A stretch of 41,478 nt of DNA from Glycomyces lechevalierae (GCF_027622945.1 NZ_JAPZVQ010000015.1:98933-140410), one strand, 5' to 3'. Positions 7,378-14,781 are shown, numbered from the stretch's first letter. Numbers and translations are program-made. Notes: generated from the letters alone by a model not told the origin.

Positions 7378-7452
7378 CTAGCTGTTCGGGCGCTTCCCGT
7401 GGTTCGCGGACTTCTTCTTACGCGACTTGCGCTTGCGGGCTGCTTTCGCCAC
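7378..7452 (-). CDS. bL37-type 50S ribosomal protein, 24 residues
   Basis: GTG 7452 opens a 24-codon frame, MAKAARKRKSRKKKSANHGK plus RPNS, ending at TAG 7378. AGGAGGA lies 5-11 nt upstream, an ideal ribosome-binding site. The basic first half and the tail ANHGKRPN match, from memory, the 24-residue actinobacterial protein bL37 first seen in the Mycobacterium smegmatis ribosome structure. Such genes are usually missed by automatic callers. It lies upstream of the TetR gene on the same strand, and the two may share a transcript. Family assignment rests on length, charge and the conserved tail. Confidence 0.75.
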   Translation of the reverse strand: MAKAARKRKSRKKKSANHGKRPNS

Positions 7453-7586
7453 GGCTTCCTCCTAGGTCGGTCGGGAATTCAGGGGTCAACCTTACCGGCA
7501 CCTGCGCGGGTGTACGGAGGGCAGTGGACACACTTCATTGACGAGCCACCCGAGTCGTAGCAGGGTTGGAGGTGCGGACACGGGAG

Positions 7587-7602
7587 CTCGGCGAAGGCCG
7601 AG
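7587..7602. repeat. Small stem-loop upstream of the SIS gene
   Basis: CTCGGC (7587-7592), loop GAAG, GCCGAG (7597-7602). It lies upstream of the candidate promoter. Its role is unknown. Confidence 0.25.
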
Positions 7603-7619
7603 TGCGGTGGACGGGCGTG

Positions 7620-7647
7620 GTGACGGTCGACTACGCTTCATTATAAA
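7620..7647 (+). promoter_or_regulatory. Candidate promoter for the SIS gene
   Basis: GTGACG (7620-7625), a 16-base spacer and TATAAA (7642-7647). The -10 lies in an unusually AT-rich patch (about 7639-7667). The predicted leader is ~40 nt and ends in AAGGAG (7682-7687) before GTG 7694. Confidence 0.45.
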
Positions 7648-7693
7648 GGTTTGTTTAATATTTTAGCGGTACCCGTTTCACAAGGAGCGTCAA

Positions 7694-8785
7694 GTGAACC
7701 AGCCCCAGGTCGGCGCCACCGACAACACCAGCGCGGACCAGCCCGGAAAGGGCATGGCCGCCGACATCGCCGAGCAGCCCGGCGTCTACGCCGACGTGCT
7801 CGACCACGGCGCCGCCGAGATCGCCCGCATCGCCGCGATCATCGCCGAACGCCGCCCGCGCTCCATCGTCTTCACCGCCCGGGGCACCTCCGACCACGCC
7901 GCCCTCTACGCGGCCTATCTCACGGAGATCCGCCTCGGCCTGCCAGCCAGCCTGGCCAGCCCCTCCGTCGTCACCGTCTACGACGCCCGACCAGACTGGT
8001 CCGACTCTCTCGTGATCGCCGTCTCCCAGTCCGGCGGCTCACCCGACCTCGCCCAGGTCGTCGCCGCCGCCCGCGCCTCCGGCGCCCTCACGCTCGCCGT
8101 CACCAACAACCCCGACTCCCGCCTCGCCGGCGAAGCCGAACTCCACCTCGACGTGCGCGCCGGCCACGAACGCGCCGTCGCCGCCACCAAGACCTACACC
8201 GCCGAACTCCTCACCCTCCTGCTCCTCATCGAGGGCATCCGCACCGGCACCGGCCGCCTCGACGCCGCCGAAGCCACCGCCATCGGCAAGCTCCCCGAAC
8301 TCGCGAGCGGCGTCCTCGCCACCACCGGCGCCGCCGAACTCGCCGGCCGCTACCGCTTCGCCTCCCGCTTCGTCACCACCGGCCGCGGCTACGCCTACCC
8401 GACCGCCCGCGAGACCGCCCTCAAACTCATGGAGACCTCCTACCTCCCGTCGCTCGCGTTCTCCGGCGCCGACCTCCTCCACGGCCCCCTCGCCATGACC
8501 GACCCCGGCGTGCCCGTCCTCGCCGTCGTCGGCTCCGGCCCCGGCGGCCATGCAATGTGGAACGTCCTCACGCAACTCGGCAAGCAGCGCGCCGACGTGG
8601 TCGTCGTCGGCGCCGCCGACGTCCCCGGGCAGACCGCCCGACTCGCCACCCCCGCCGTCGACGAACGCTTCGCCGCGCTCCTCGATATCCTTCCGCTGCA
8701 ACAACTTGCGCTCCATCTCGCGATCGAGCGCGGCGAGAATCCCGACGCTCCGCGAGGCCTCAAAAAGGTCACCGAGACGGTGTGA
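7694..8785 (+). CDS. SIS-domain sugar-phosphate isomerase/deaminase (GlmS C-half / AgaS-like)
   Basis: This is a double SIS-domain protein like the isomerase half of GlmS, without the glutaminase domain. Such stand-alone proteins usually act as amino-sugar-6-phosphate deaminases/isomerases (NagB-II/AgaS group). Motifs are ARGTSDHAALYAAY in SIS-1, with the Ser-rich loop AVSQSGGSPD, AATKTYTAELL, and in SIS-2 TTGRGYAYPTARETALKLME and GADLLHGP. There are 363 residues; the first ~25 are a polar extension before the fold. GTG 7694 is fixed by AAGGAG 7 nt upstream. Codon use is almost entirely C-ending. The exact substrate cannot be read from sequence. It lies before an unknown gene with an operator-like repeat between. 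Confidence 0.88.
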   Translation: MNQPQVGATDNTSADQPGKGMAADIAEQPGVYADVLDHGAAEIARIAAIIAERRPRSIVFTARGTSDHAALYAAYLTEIRLGLPASLASPSVVTVYDARPDWSDSLVIAVSQSGGSPDLAQVVAAARASGALTLAVTNNPDSRLAGEAELHLDVRAGHERAVAATKTYTAELLTLLLLIEGIRTGTGRLDAAEATAIGKLPELASGVLATTGAAELAGRYRFASRFVTTGRGYAYPTARETALKLMETSYLPSLAFSGADLLHGPLAMTDPGVPVLAVVGSGPGGHAMWNVLTQLGKQRADVVVVGAADVPGQTARLATPAVDERFAALLDILPLQQLALHLAIERGENPDAPRGLKKVTETV

Positions 8786-8804
8786 GCCCAGCTCGGCGGG
8801 TGTG

Positions 8805-8853
8805 CGGAAACGGGTGTTCACCTTCGGTTCACCGAGATGTTCACCCGTTTCCG
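8805..8853. promoter_or_regulatory. Inverted repeat containing three phased GTTCACC repeats
   Basis: CGGAAACGGGTG (8805-8816) and CACCCGTTTCCG (8842-8853) are perfect 12-bp inverted arms. GTTCACC occurs three times as direct repeats at 8816, 8827 and 8839, about one helical turn apart. The element ends one base before TAAACT (8854-8859), a -10-like hexamer, itself 7 nt before the next start codon. It could be a multi-site operator, or a terminator-like hairpin for the SIS gene. Confidence 0.5.
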
Positions 8854-8866
8854 TAAACTCTCCGTC

Positions 8867-10096
8867 ATGCAGGCACCACCAGCCGCGCCGACCGGCACCA
8901 CTGAAATCGTCTGGCACGAACGGCGATACCGGGCGCGAGCGATCGCGGGCGGCGCCGCATTCGAGCTCTACTCCGACACCCGCGAAGACGGCTTCCACCC
9001 CAGCGGCGGCGCCTTCCACCGCTACGTCCACGCCTCAGAAGTCACCAGCACCGGCGGCGAACTCCTCCTCGCCGGCGTCGCCCCGCTGGCGATCCCCGTC
9101 ATGCCCGGCGTCGACGCCGCCACCGTCCACCGGTACAGCCAGAACCCGCGCATCGGCCCCGCCGAACGCGCCCTCGTCTCCGCCGTGCGCGCCACCGCGT
9201 TCGTCACCGCCGGCACCCGCATGGTCAAACCCCTCAGCCGCCACCAGGTCGCCCGGCAACTCACCTCGGCGCCCGTGGTCAGCGGCGTGTGCTTCCGCGA
9301 ATTCGACGTCGCCCACCTGCGCACCCCCGACGACCGAGTAGTGCTCTCCGGCGACCCCGACGACGCCCGCGACACCTCGTTCGCGTTGCGCTGGAAGGCG
9401 ATCTGCTCCTGCGACTACCAGAGCACCGAGGCCGCGAACTTCCCCGGACTCGTCAGCGTCCCCGGCCGCGAACGGCGCGGCTCGATGATCCTCGGCACCG
9501 GTTTCCTCCCGAGCGGCACCCACCTCATCCCCGAATTCGCGACCGCGGCCCTCGCCGACCTGCCGCTCACCGCGCGCGCCGAGATCCTCGCGTACACGCC
9601 CGACGGCGGCGAGATCTCGCTGTTCCAGTACCAGCCGCAGACGAACGTCTGGGACCGCATGGCCGGCGCCCGCCACCGCGACCTCGTGAACCGGATCCCC
9701 GGACTCGAGACCGGGCGTGCGCTCTTCCGAACCAATCCGTCCGTCCATGCTGGACTCATGGGAGACCATGAAGGCGAACGCGTCCCCGTCACCGCCGACC
9801 CGGGGCACGGGTTCAGCGTCTACGCCCGCGGCGCCACGAGCCGCAGCCCGGTGACCCGCCCGCAGCGGTTCTTCACGCGGGCGCGCTGGCGCGACATCGA
9901 CGTGCTCGCGCTGGGCCGCAACGAGGACTGGGTGCGTGTGCGGCTGAGTCAGCCCGACCTCGAATCGATCATGGCGACTGACGCGACCTGCGTCGAACGC
10001 GGCCTCTACGAATGCTGGGCCCCGCTCGCGGAGCTCGAGAACCCGCGCATGGTCGTGGTCGACTACCCGAAAGGCGACCACGCAGCCCTCTGCTGA
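8867..10096 (+). CDS. Unrecognised 409-residue protein with related N- and C-terminal modules
   Basis: I do not recognise this family. It has no signal peptide or membrane segment and looks soluble. The N-terminal segment (about residues 13-60, from IVWHERRYRARAIAGG to HRYVHASEVTS) resembles the C-terminal segment (about 335-395, from RARWRDIDVLALG to GLYECWAPLAELEN): each has an aromatic/basic strand, a central strand and an acidic end motif. The middle part contains CFREFDVAHLRTPDDRVVL and GTGFLPSGTHLIPEF. ATG 8867 is chosen because TAAACT lies 7 nt upstream and no Shine-Dalgarno sequence exists; ATG 8837 would start inside the inverted repeat. Base composition matches its neighbours, so no sign of recent transfer. 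Confidence 0.75.
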   Translation: MQAPPAAPTGTTEIVWHERRYRARAIAGGAAFELYSDTREDGFHPSGGAFHRYVHASEVTSTGGELLLAGVAPLAIPVMPGVDAATVHRYSQNPRIGPAERALVSAVRATAFVTAGTRMVKPLSRHQVARQLTSAPVVSGVCFREFDVAHLRTPDDRVVLSGDPDDARDTSFALRWKAICSCDYQSTEAANFPGLVSVPGRERRGSMILGTGFLPSGTHLIPEFATAALADLPLTARAEILAYTPDGGEISLFQYQPQTNVWDRMAGARHRDLVNRIPGLETGRALFRTNPSVHAGLMGDHEGERVPVTADPGHGFSVYARGATSRSPVTRPQRFFTRARWRDIDVLALGRNEDWVRVRLSQPDLESIMATDATCVERGLYECWAPLAELENPRMVVVDYPKGDHAALC

Positions 10097-10103
10097 CGCC
10101 CCG

Positions 10104-10119
10104 CCGCGCGCCAGCGCGG
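10104..10119 (+). terminator. Possible short hairpin terminator
   Basis: CCGCGC (10104-10109), loop GCCA, GCGCGG (10114-10119), starting 8 bases after the stop of the unknown gene. No T tract follows, so it is weak evidence. Confidence 0.3.
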
Positions 10120-10505
10120 AGGTGTCCGGTTCGGGATCGTGCGCGTGGACTCGGCCGCCCGATTCCCGGCCGATTTTCGATGCTGCACCCCAGCCACGCT
10201 CGCCGATCGCGGGAATCAGCACGAAGATCCAGCCGGCCGCGGGAGCGGAACGCCCTTTGGGGGCCCCTCCCCCCCGCCCCCCACCCCGCCCACCCCTCGA
10301 TATCGGATGCGGCGCGCACCGCATGAACGGACGTGTCGTGCTGTCGTGCCGGTCGCCGGCGGTGCTCGTGGTCGGGTCAGATCGGTCTCCTTTCGTGGTC
10401 AGGGCGTTGTTTGGTGTCGGGGGCTTCGGGTTGTCGGCTTCGGTTCGCTCCGTTCAGACTGGGGGACTGGCACGGGCGGGGCTCGGGCTTGGGGTTCGTT
10501 CGGGG
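10120..10505. other. Intergenic region without a convincing gene
   Basis: This region between two convergent genes has a homopolymer-rich patch (C-runs at about 10265-10297), then a markedly G/T-rich stretch on the plus strand (10330-10505). Open frames cross it but none has normal codon usage, a start signal or a recognisable protein. The G/T skew resembles that of the gap between dprA and comM and of the yraN N-terminal coding region. Confidence 0.4.
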
Positions 10506-11669
10506 TCAGGATTGGCCTCCTCTTGCGAGGCGCCAGCGGTTGTCGATGCGGTCCACCCAGCCGGTTCGGAGGAGGTGTTCCAGCGTCTCCGCTGCGATTT
10601 CGGCGGGGACTCCGGCGGCGGCTGCCAGGCGGGTCGTTTCGACCACGTAGCCCCGTGGCAGGGACTCGACCAGGCGGGCTTCGACCTCCGTCAGGCGGTC
10701 GAAGGGACGACGCTGCGGCGGCGGTGGGGTCGCCAGGGGGCCGCCGATGCCGGTCAGGTCTTCGATGACTTCTTCGGCTCGGGTCACCAGGCGTGCTTCC
10801 CAAGGCTCCCTTGCCAGTTGGTGGACACCGGCCGACATCGACGAGGTCACCGGGCCGGGCGTGAACATCAGGACGCGACCGAGCTCGGCCGCGTAGCGGG
10901 CCGTGTTGCGCGCGCCCGACCGGTGGGCGGCTTCGATGACCACCGTGCCGGCGGTGAGCGCCGCGATGACGCGGTTGCGGGTCAAGAAGCGGTGCTTCAT
11001 GACCGAGGTACCGGGCGGCCATTCGCTGATGATGAGGCCGTTCTCGGCGATCAGGTTGAACATCGAGTGGTTGCCCTTCGGATACGGCAACTCGACCCCG
11101 CATGCCAGGACCGACACTGTCGACCCGCCTCGGGCCAGGGCTCCGAGGTGTGCGGCCCTGTCGATGCCGAACGCACCGCCGGACACGATCGTCCAGCCCG
11201 CCTCGGTCAGGTCCGCAGCGAGGTCGTCGGCGAGGTGCTGGCCGTATTCGCTGGCGGCCCTTGAACCGACGATCGCCACCGAACGGCGGCACAGGCGGGC
11301 CAAGTCCTGCTCGCCCCTGACCCAGAGGCAGCGCGGCGGCCGCACATGCGGTTCGTCGGCGTCGCAGACCAGCGTCAGGTCGCGGAGCTGATCGGGCCAT
11401 TCGGGATCACCGGGGATCAGGACCTTCGCGCCGCAGGCCTTCGTGGCGGCGGCGATGTCGGCGGCCCGCTCGGCCGGGTCGTGCGTGCAGGAGACCATCG
11501 CGCTCGTGATGCGCCCCAGGCGTTCGGGAACCTCGCCTTCCCAGAGGCGCTTCACCACCTCGATCGGGTCGGTCTCGGCCAGGAGGTCGTCGAGTTCGGC
11601 GTCGCCCGGCTCGACTGTCGAGGACAGGAGCATGAGGGCGAGGCGTGGGTCGTCGGGCAGGTTCGTCAC
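10506..11669 (-). CDS. dprA: DNA-processing protein DprA/Smf
   Basis: DprA binds incoming single-stranded DNA and loads RecA. The extended Rossmann fold shows VAIVGSRAASEYG (about residue 130) and SGGAFGIDRAAHLGAL, followed by ISEWPPGTSVMKHRFLTRNR, all hallmark segments. A C-terminal winged helix (about 325-385, LTEVEARLVESLPRG to LEHLLRTGWVDRI) is present, and an N-terminal helical region precedes the core. The length of 387 residues is normal. The GTG start at 11669 has GAGGAGG 5 nt upstream on the minus strand. It is downstream of comM (109-bp gap) in the common actinobacterial order yraN-comM-dprA. In non-competent actinomycetes its role is uncertain. Confidence 0.95.
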   Translation of the reverse strand: MTNLPDDPRLALMLLSSTVEPGDAELDDLLAETDPIEVVKRLWEGEVPERLGRITSAMVSCTHDPAERAADIAAATKACGAKVLIPGDPEWPDQLRDLTLVCDADEPHVRPPRCLWVRGEQDLARLCRRSVAIVGSRAASEYGQHLADDLAADLTEAGWTIVSGGAFGIDRAAHLGALARGGSTVSVLACGVELPYPKGNHSMFNLIAENGLIISEWPPGTSVMKHRFLTRNRVIAALTAGTVVIEAAHRSGARNTARYAAELGRVLMFTPGPVTSSMSAGVHQLAREPWEARLVTRAEEVIEDLTGIGGPLATPPPPQRRPFDRLTEVEARLVESLPRGYVVETTRLAAAAGVPAEIAAETLEHLLRTGWVDRIDNRWRLARGGQS

Positions 11670-11778
11670 GGTTCCTCCTCGGTATTGGATGTGTGGTGTT
11701 GGGGCTGTGGGCGTTCGGTTGTCGGGTTGAGTTGTGGCCGGGGCCGGACTACTGCCCGGGTCAGGAGTTGGTTTTGGG

Positions 11779-13320
11779 TCAGGTGAGCGTGTAGCCGATG
11801 CGCAGTTCGCTGGCGACCGTGATGTCCTCGGCCGTCGGGCGGTCGTGTTCGCGCAGGTCGGCGATCGTCCAGGCGAGTTTCAGCACGCGGTCGTAGCCGC
11901 GGGCGGTGATCCTCTCCTTCAACAGCAGGTCGTCGACGCTTTTTCGCACATGAGGCGGGAGCCGCCATCGTTCGGATCGCAGTGCGGGGCCGGGTACCTC
12001 GCTGTTGCACTGCCAGCCCTCGCCCGCTTCGGACCAGCGCGCTGCGGCCGCTTCCCTGGCTTTCGCCACACGCTTGGCCACCTGCTCGGACGGTTCGGCT
12101 TCCGACATCTCGGCGAGGATCGCCGACGGTGGCACGGCCGGCAGGTGCACGCGAAGGTCGATACGGTCCATCAGCGGCCGCGAGATCCGTGGCAGGTAGC
12201 TGCGTTTCACCTGCGGCGTGCAAGTGCAGTCGTGCGGCTTGTTGGGTGCGCATGGGCAGGGGTTGGCCGCGAGCACCAGGATCACCCTGGCCGGGTAGCA
12301 GATCGAGGTGTTCGCCCTTCGGATGCGCACCTCGCCGCATTCCAGGGGCTGACGCAGTGAGTCGAGGACCGAGCGCTTCCACTCGGGGGCCTCATCCACG
12401 AACAGGACCCCTCGGTGTGCGAGAGCCAGGGAGCCGGGGCCCACGTGTCCGCTGCCGCCGCCTACCAAGGCCTGCATGGTGATCGAGTGGTGCGGCGCCT
12501 CGAACGGCGCATGACGCATCAGGGTCGCCGCGCCGCCGGAGAAGCGGCCCCGGAGCGAGTGCAGCGAGGTCACTTCGACGGCCTCGGCGTCGGTCAGCGG
12601 CGGCAGGATCGACGGGAGACGTTCGGCGAGCATCGTCTTGCCCGCTCCCGGGGGACCGACCATGAGCATGTGGTGGCCTCCGGCTGCTGCGATTTCAAGG
12701 GCGCGGCGGGCGGTCGGTTGTCCGCGTACGTCGGCGAGGTCAGGCAAGGGTGGCGGGTCGTCGGGAATCGTCCGCATCACCGGGTCGAGCGTGGTCTGAC
12801 CGAACAGCCAGGCCACGAGCGTTGCGAGGTCGCGCGGGGCGTAGACCGCGAGGCCGTCGACGAGGGACGCTTCAGCGGCGTTCGCCGGCGAGACGATCGC
12901 CGTCCGCATCCCCGATTTCCGCGCCTCCATGAGTGCCGGGAGCGTGCCGGGCACGGCTCGCAGGCTGCCGTCGAGGCCCAGTTCGGAGAGCAGGACCGTG
13001 TCATTCAGTTTCTCCATCGGCAGCGTGTCGTCGGCGCACATGATCGTGAGCGCCAGCGCGAGGTCGGCCGCCGAGCCGGTAGTCGGGATCGAGGCCGGGA
13101 GGAAGTTGACGGTCACCGACTTGTCCGGGAATCGCAAGGCGGAGTTCGCCATCGCGGAGCGGACGCGGGTCTGGGCCTGGTTGACGACGCTGTCGGGCAG
13201 GCCCGACATGCGGACCGAGTCCGCGCCCTTCGCGGAGGATTTGAAGACCGAGGCTTCGACGACGACTGCGACGGCTGTCGCACCGATCATGCAGACGGTG
13301 TTCGTGCGCGCGTAACCCAT
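11779..13320 (-). CDS. comM: YifB family Mg chelatase-like AAA ATPase (ComM-like)
   Basis: ComM is a hexameric helicase that aids branch migration during natural transformation in some bacteria. Domain order is an N-terminal Lon-like ChlI domain (GYARTNTVCMIGATAVAVVV, PDSVVNQAQTRVRSA, ASIPTTGSAADLALAL), then an AAA core with Walker A VGPPGAGKTMLAERLP, Walker B GVLFVDEAPEW and a cysteine knuckle NPCPCAPNKPHDCTC, then the C-terminal helical domain ending in ELRIGYT. The 513 residues fit the family. ATG 13320 gives the standard N terminus MGYART. The first 320 bp also lie inside the extended yraN frame. Confidence 0.95.
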   Translation of the reverse strand: MGYARTNTVCMIGATAVAVVVEASVFKSSAKGADSVRMSGLPDSVVNQAQTRVRSAMANSALRFPDKSVTVNFLPASIPTTGSAADLALALTIMCADDTLPMEKLNDTVLLSELGLDGSLRAVPGTLPALMEARKSGMRTAIVSPANAAEASLVDGLAVYAPRDLATLVAWLFGQTTLDPVMRTIPDDPPPLPDLADVRGQPTARRALEIAAAGGHHMLMVGPPGAGKTMLAERLPSILPPLTDAEAVEVTSLHSLRGRFSGGAATLMRHAPFEAPHHSITMQALVGGGSGHVGPGSLALAHRGVLFVDEAPEWKRSVLDSLRQPLECGEVRIRRANTSICYPARVILVLAANPCPCAPNKPHDCTCTPQVKRSYLPRISRPLMDRIDLRVHLPAVPPSAILAEMSEAEPSEQVAKRVAKAREAAAARWSEAGEGWQCNSEVPGPALRSERWRLPPHVRKSVDDLLLKERITARGYDRVLKLAWTIADLREHDRPTAEDITVASELRIGYTLT

Positions 13321-13771
13321 GGCGGTTCCCCCGGTGGTGTTCGAGTGCGAGGCGTCGGCGGCCGGTGATGGTGAGGGCGAGGCGGTCGATCCGCCATGGC
13401 TGGTCGGTGCGGCAGTGCTGCTTGAGCCAGGCCCGCCCGAGTCGTTCGATCCGTTGGAGCTTTTCGCCGTCGACCGCGCCGAGCGGGCCGCCGTACCGGT
13501 CGGAGCGGCGGGTCTTGACCTCGCAGAAGACGACGGTGTCGGCCGAGCGGGCGATGAGGTCGAGTTCGCCGAGGCGGTGGCGCCAGTTGCGGGCGAGGAT
13601 CTGCATCCGGTCGCGTTGGAGGTGCGCCGCGGCGAGTCGTTCGCCGAGGCGGCCGAGTTGGTGCGGGGTCAGGCGCCTCAAGTTCACAGCTGGCCGGGTT
13701 CGAGCTTGGGTTGACGGCGGTTGCGTTGGGAGTTGTGGCGGTTCAGTCCTGGTCGGTGCGAGGCGGTTCAT
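13001..13771 (-). CDS. YraN/UPF0102 family putative endonuclease with long 3' overlap into comM
   Basis: The UPF0102 core is clear at about residues 34-150: HQLGRLGERLAAAHLQ, ILARNWRHRLGELDLIA (catalytic Asp), VVFCEVKTRR (Glu-x-Lys) and a C-terminal strand ending at LALEHHRGN, where family proteins normally stop. Here no stop occurs. The frame runs 106 codons further into comM, ending at 13001, giving 256 residues against ~120 in the family. The extra tail is Arg-rich shadow-like sequence. Either the tail is real, or a base error hides a stop near 13309-13320. ATG 13771 overlaps the upstream stop (ATGA), with GGAGG about 9 nt before it. Residues 1-30 are Pro/Thr/Gln-rich. Confidence 0.75.
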   Translation of the reverse strand: MNRLAPTRTEPPQLPTQPPSTQARTRPAVNLRRLTPHQLGRLGERLAAAHLQRDRMQILARNWRHRLGELDLIARSADTVVFCEVKTRRSDRYGGPLGAVDGEKLQRIERLGRAWLKQHCRTDQPWRIDRLALTITGRRRLALEHHRGNRHGLRAHEHRLHDRCDSRRSRRRSLGLQILREGRGLGPHVGPARQRRQPGPDPRPLRDGELRLAIPGQVGDRQLPPGLDPDYRLGGRPRAGAHDHVRRRHAADGETE

Positions 13772-14337
13772 CGTTCGGCCTCCGCTCTGCCGGGACGGGG
13801 GAGGAGCCGCACTTTGCCTTTGCCGAAGAGCAGCATCGGGTCGAGGTAGAGCGGCCCGCGTTTGAGGCCGAGGTGGAGGCAGGCCCGGCCGGGGCAGGAG
13901 GTGTGGCCGGGCTGGAGGCGGCCGATGGTCTGGCCCGCGGTGACGGTCTCGCCGGCGGCCACGAGGGGTTCGACCGGTTCGTAGGTGGTGCGGAGGCCGT
14001 TGTCGTGGACGATGCTGACCACGCCGCGCCCGGCGAGGTCGTCGGCGAAGACGACGGTGCCCGCGCCCGCTGCGGTGACGGGGAGGCCGGGCCCGGCGGC
14101 GAGGTCGACGCCGCGGTGGCCCGGGAGCCATGGTTCGGGCGGCGGGTCGAAGCGGGTGAGGAGGTCGAGGGCGCCGACCGGGGAGCGCCAGGGGCCGGAG
14201 GCGGGGGCGTTGGGGGCGTAGGCCTGTTCGGGGGCGGGCGGTTCGGCCCTGGCGATGGTGGGACTCACGATGGCGGCGACGGCCAGGAGCGATGCGGTTA
14301 TGAGACTGACGATGATTGCGTTGTGTAGTTGTCGCAT
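13768..14337 (-). CDS. Secreted M23-family peptidase domain protein
   Basis: A signal peptide (about residues 1-31: IIVSLITASLLAVAAIVS, then ARA cleavage site) is followed by a LytM/M23 domain of the type often found next to rpsB in actinomycetes. The zinc-site motif GHRGVDLAAG is intact. The usual second motif H-x-H reads C-L-H (ACLHLGL), so the zinc-binding His is kept but the catalytic-type first His is Cys, with another Cys close by (SCPGRAC). It may be a degenerate, binding-only or differently active protein. Length is 189 residues. The stop overlaps the yraN start by four bases. Confidence 0.88.
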   Translation of the reverse strand: MRQLHNAIIVSLITASLLAVAAIVSPTIARAEPPAPEQAYAPNAPASGPWRSPVGALDLLTRFDPPPEPWLPGHRGVDLAAGPGLPVTAAGAGTVVFADDLAGRGVVSIVHDNGLRTTYEPVEPLVAAGETVTAGQTIGRLQPGHTSCPGRACLHLGLKRGPLYLDPMLLFGKGKVRLLPRPGRAEAER

Positions 14338-14781
14338 GACTCAATGCTGACGCCGGTGCCCGGTATCGGCAATAAAAAGTTTTGTGCCTGTGGATAACTT
14401 TGTTCAGGCGGTTCTGAGCTGCTTGGCGGTTCTGCCCGGTATCGAACTTCTTGACTGTTCGCGGGTGCGGAGACCGTCGCGGCCGTCCATTGCGTCTGTC
14501 ACTGCGGTCCACCGCGTTCGTAGTGCGCACGAGGGCTTGAGTACACTGATTGGAGCGGTACGGCGCCTTGGTGCGCCGAACCGACTTCGCGCGCTCGCCG
14601 CGGCCCGACCTCCATCGCACGCCCTGCAGGGGCGCATTGCGACGGATGCGGTCCGGCCCTAGCGATCTCCCAGGTCCGGGACTATCCCGGTTGCAGATCG
14701 CCGGAGGCGAGTGCCAGGCGCGGGACGCCCGGACTTCGGGCGCCTCCCGCGATTGAACCAGGGAATGAAAGGAACACAACC
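14338..14781. other. Divergent intergenic region and rpsB leader
   Basis: This 444-bp region lies between the leftward peptidase gene and rpsB. It includes one perfect DnaA box, a -10-like TACACT (14542-14547) that may serve rpsB, and GC-rich stem-loops near 14714-14745 (CGCCCG, loop, CGGGCG) in the probable leader. Small open frames cross it but lack start signals and family content. Confidence 0.4.
14389..14397 (-). promoter_or_regulatory. Single perfect DnaA box
   Basis: On the minus strand this reads TTATCCACA, the strict consensus. It stands alone, so it is not an origin; it may titrate DnaA or regulate the divergent promoters, or be chance. Confidence 0.35.

Noticed and set aside
10399..11400. 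A minus-strand frame overlapping dprA and running into the intergenic region
   Set aside because: It is a shifted frame of dprA; its Pro/Arg-rich sequence matches no family, whereas DprA motifs are in the other frame.
14389..14397. Replication origin
   Set aside because: Only one DnaA box, no dnaA/dnaN genes and no AT-rich unwinding region with box clusters.
14384..14662. Small plus-strand frame upstream of rpsB
   Set aside because: It starts inside the DnaA box area without a ribosome-binding site and has no family content.
13001..14779. The full 592-codon minus-strand open frame as one gene
   Set aside because: Only the part from 13771 has YraN content. The upstream part is antisense-like Arg/Pro sequence that overlaps the M23 gene in another frame.
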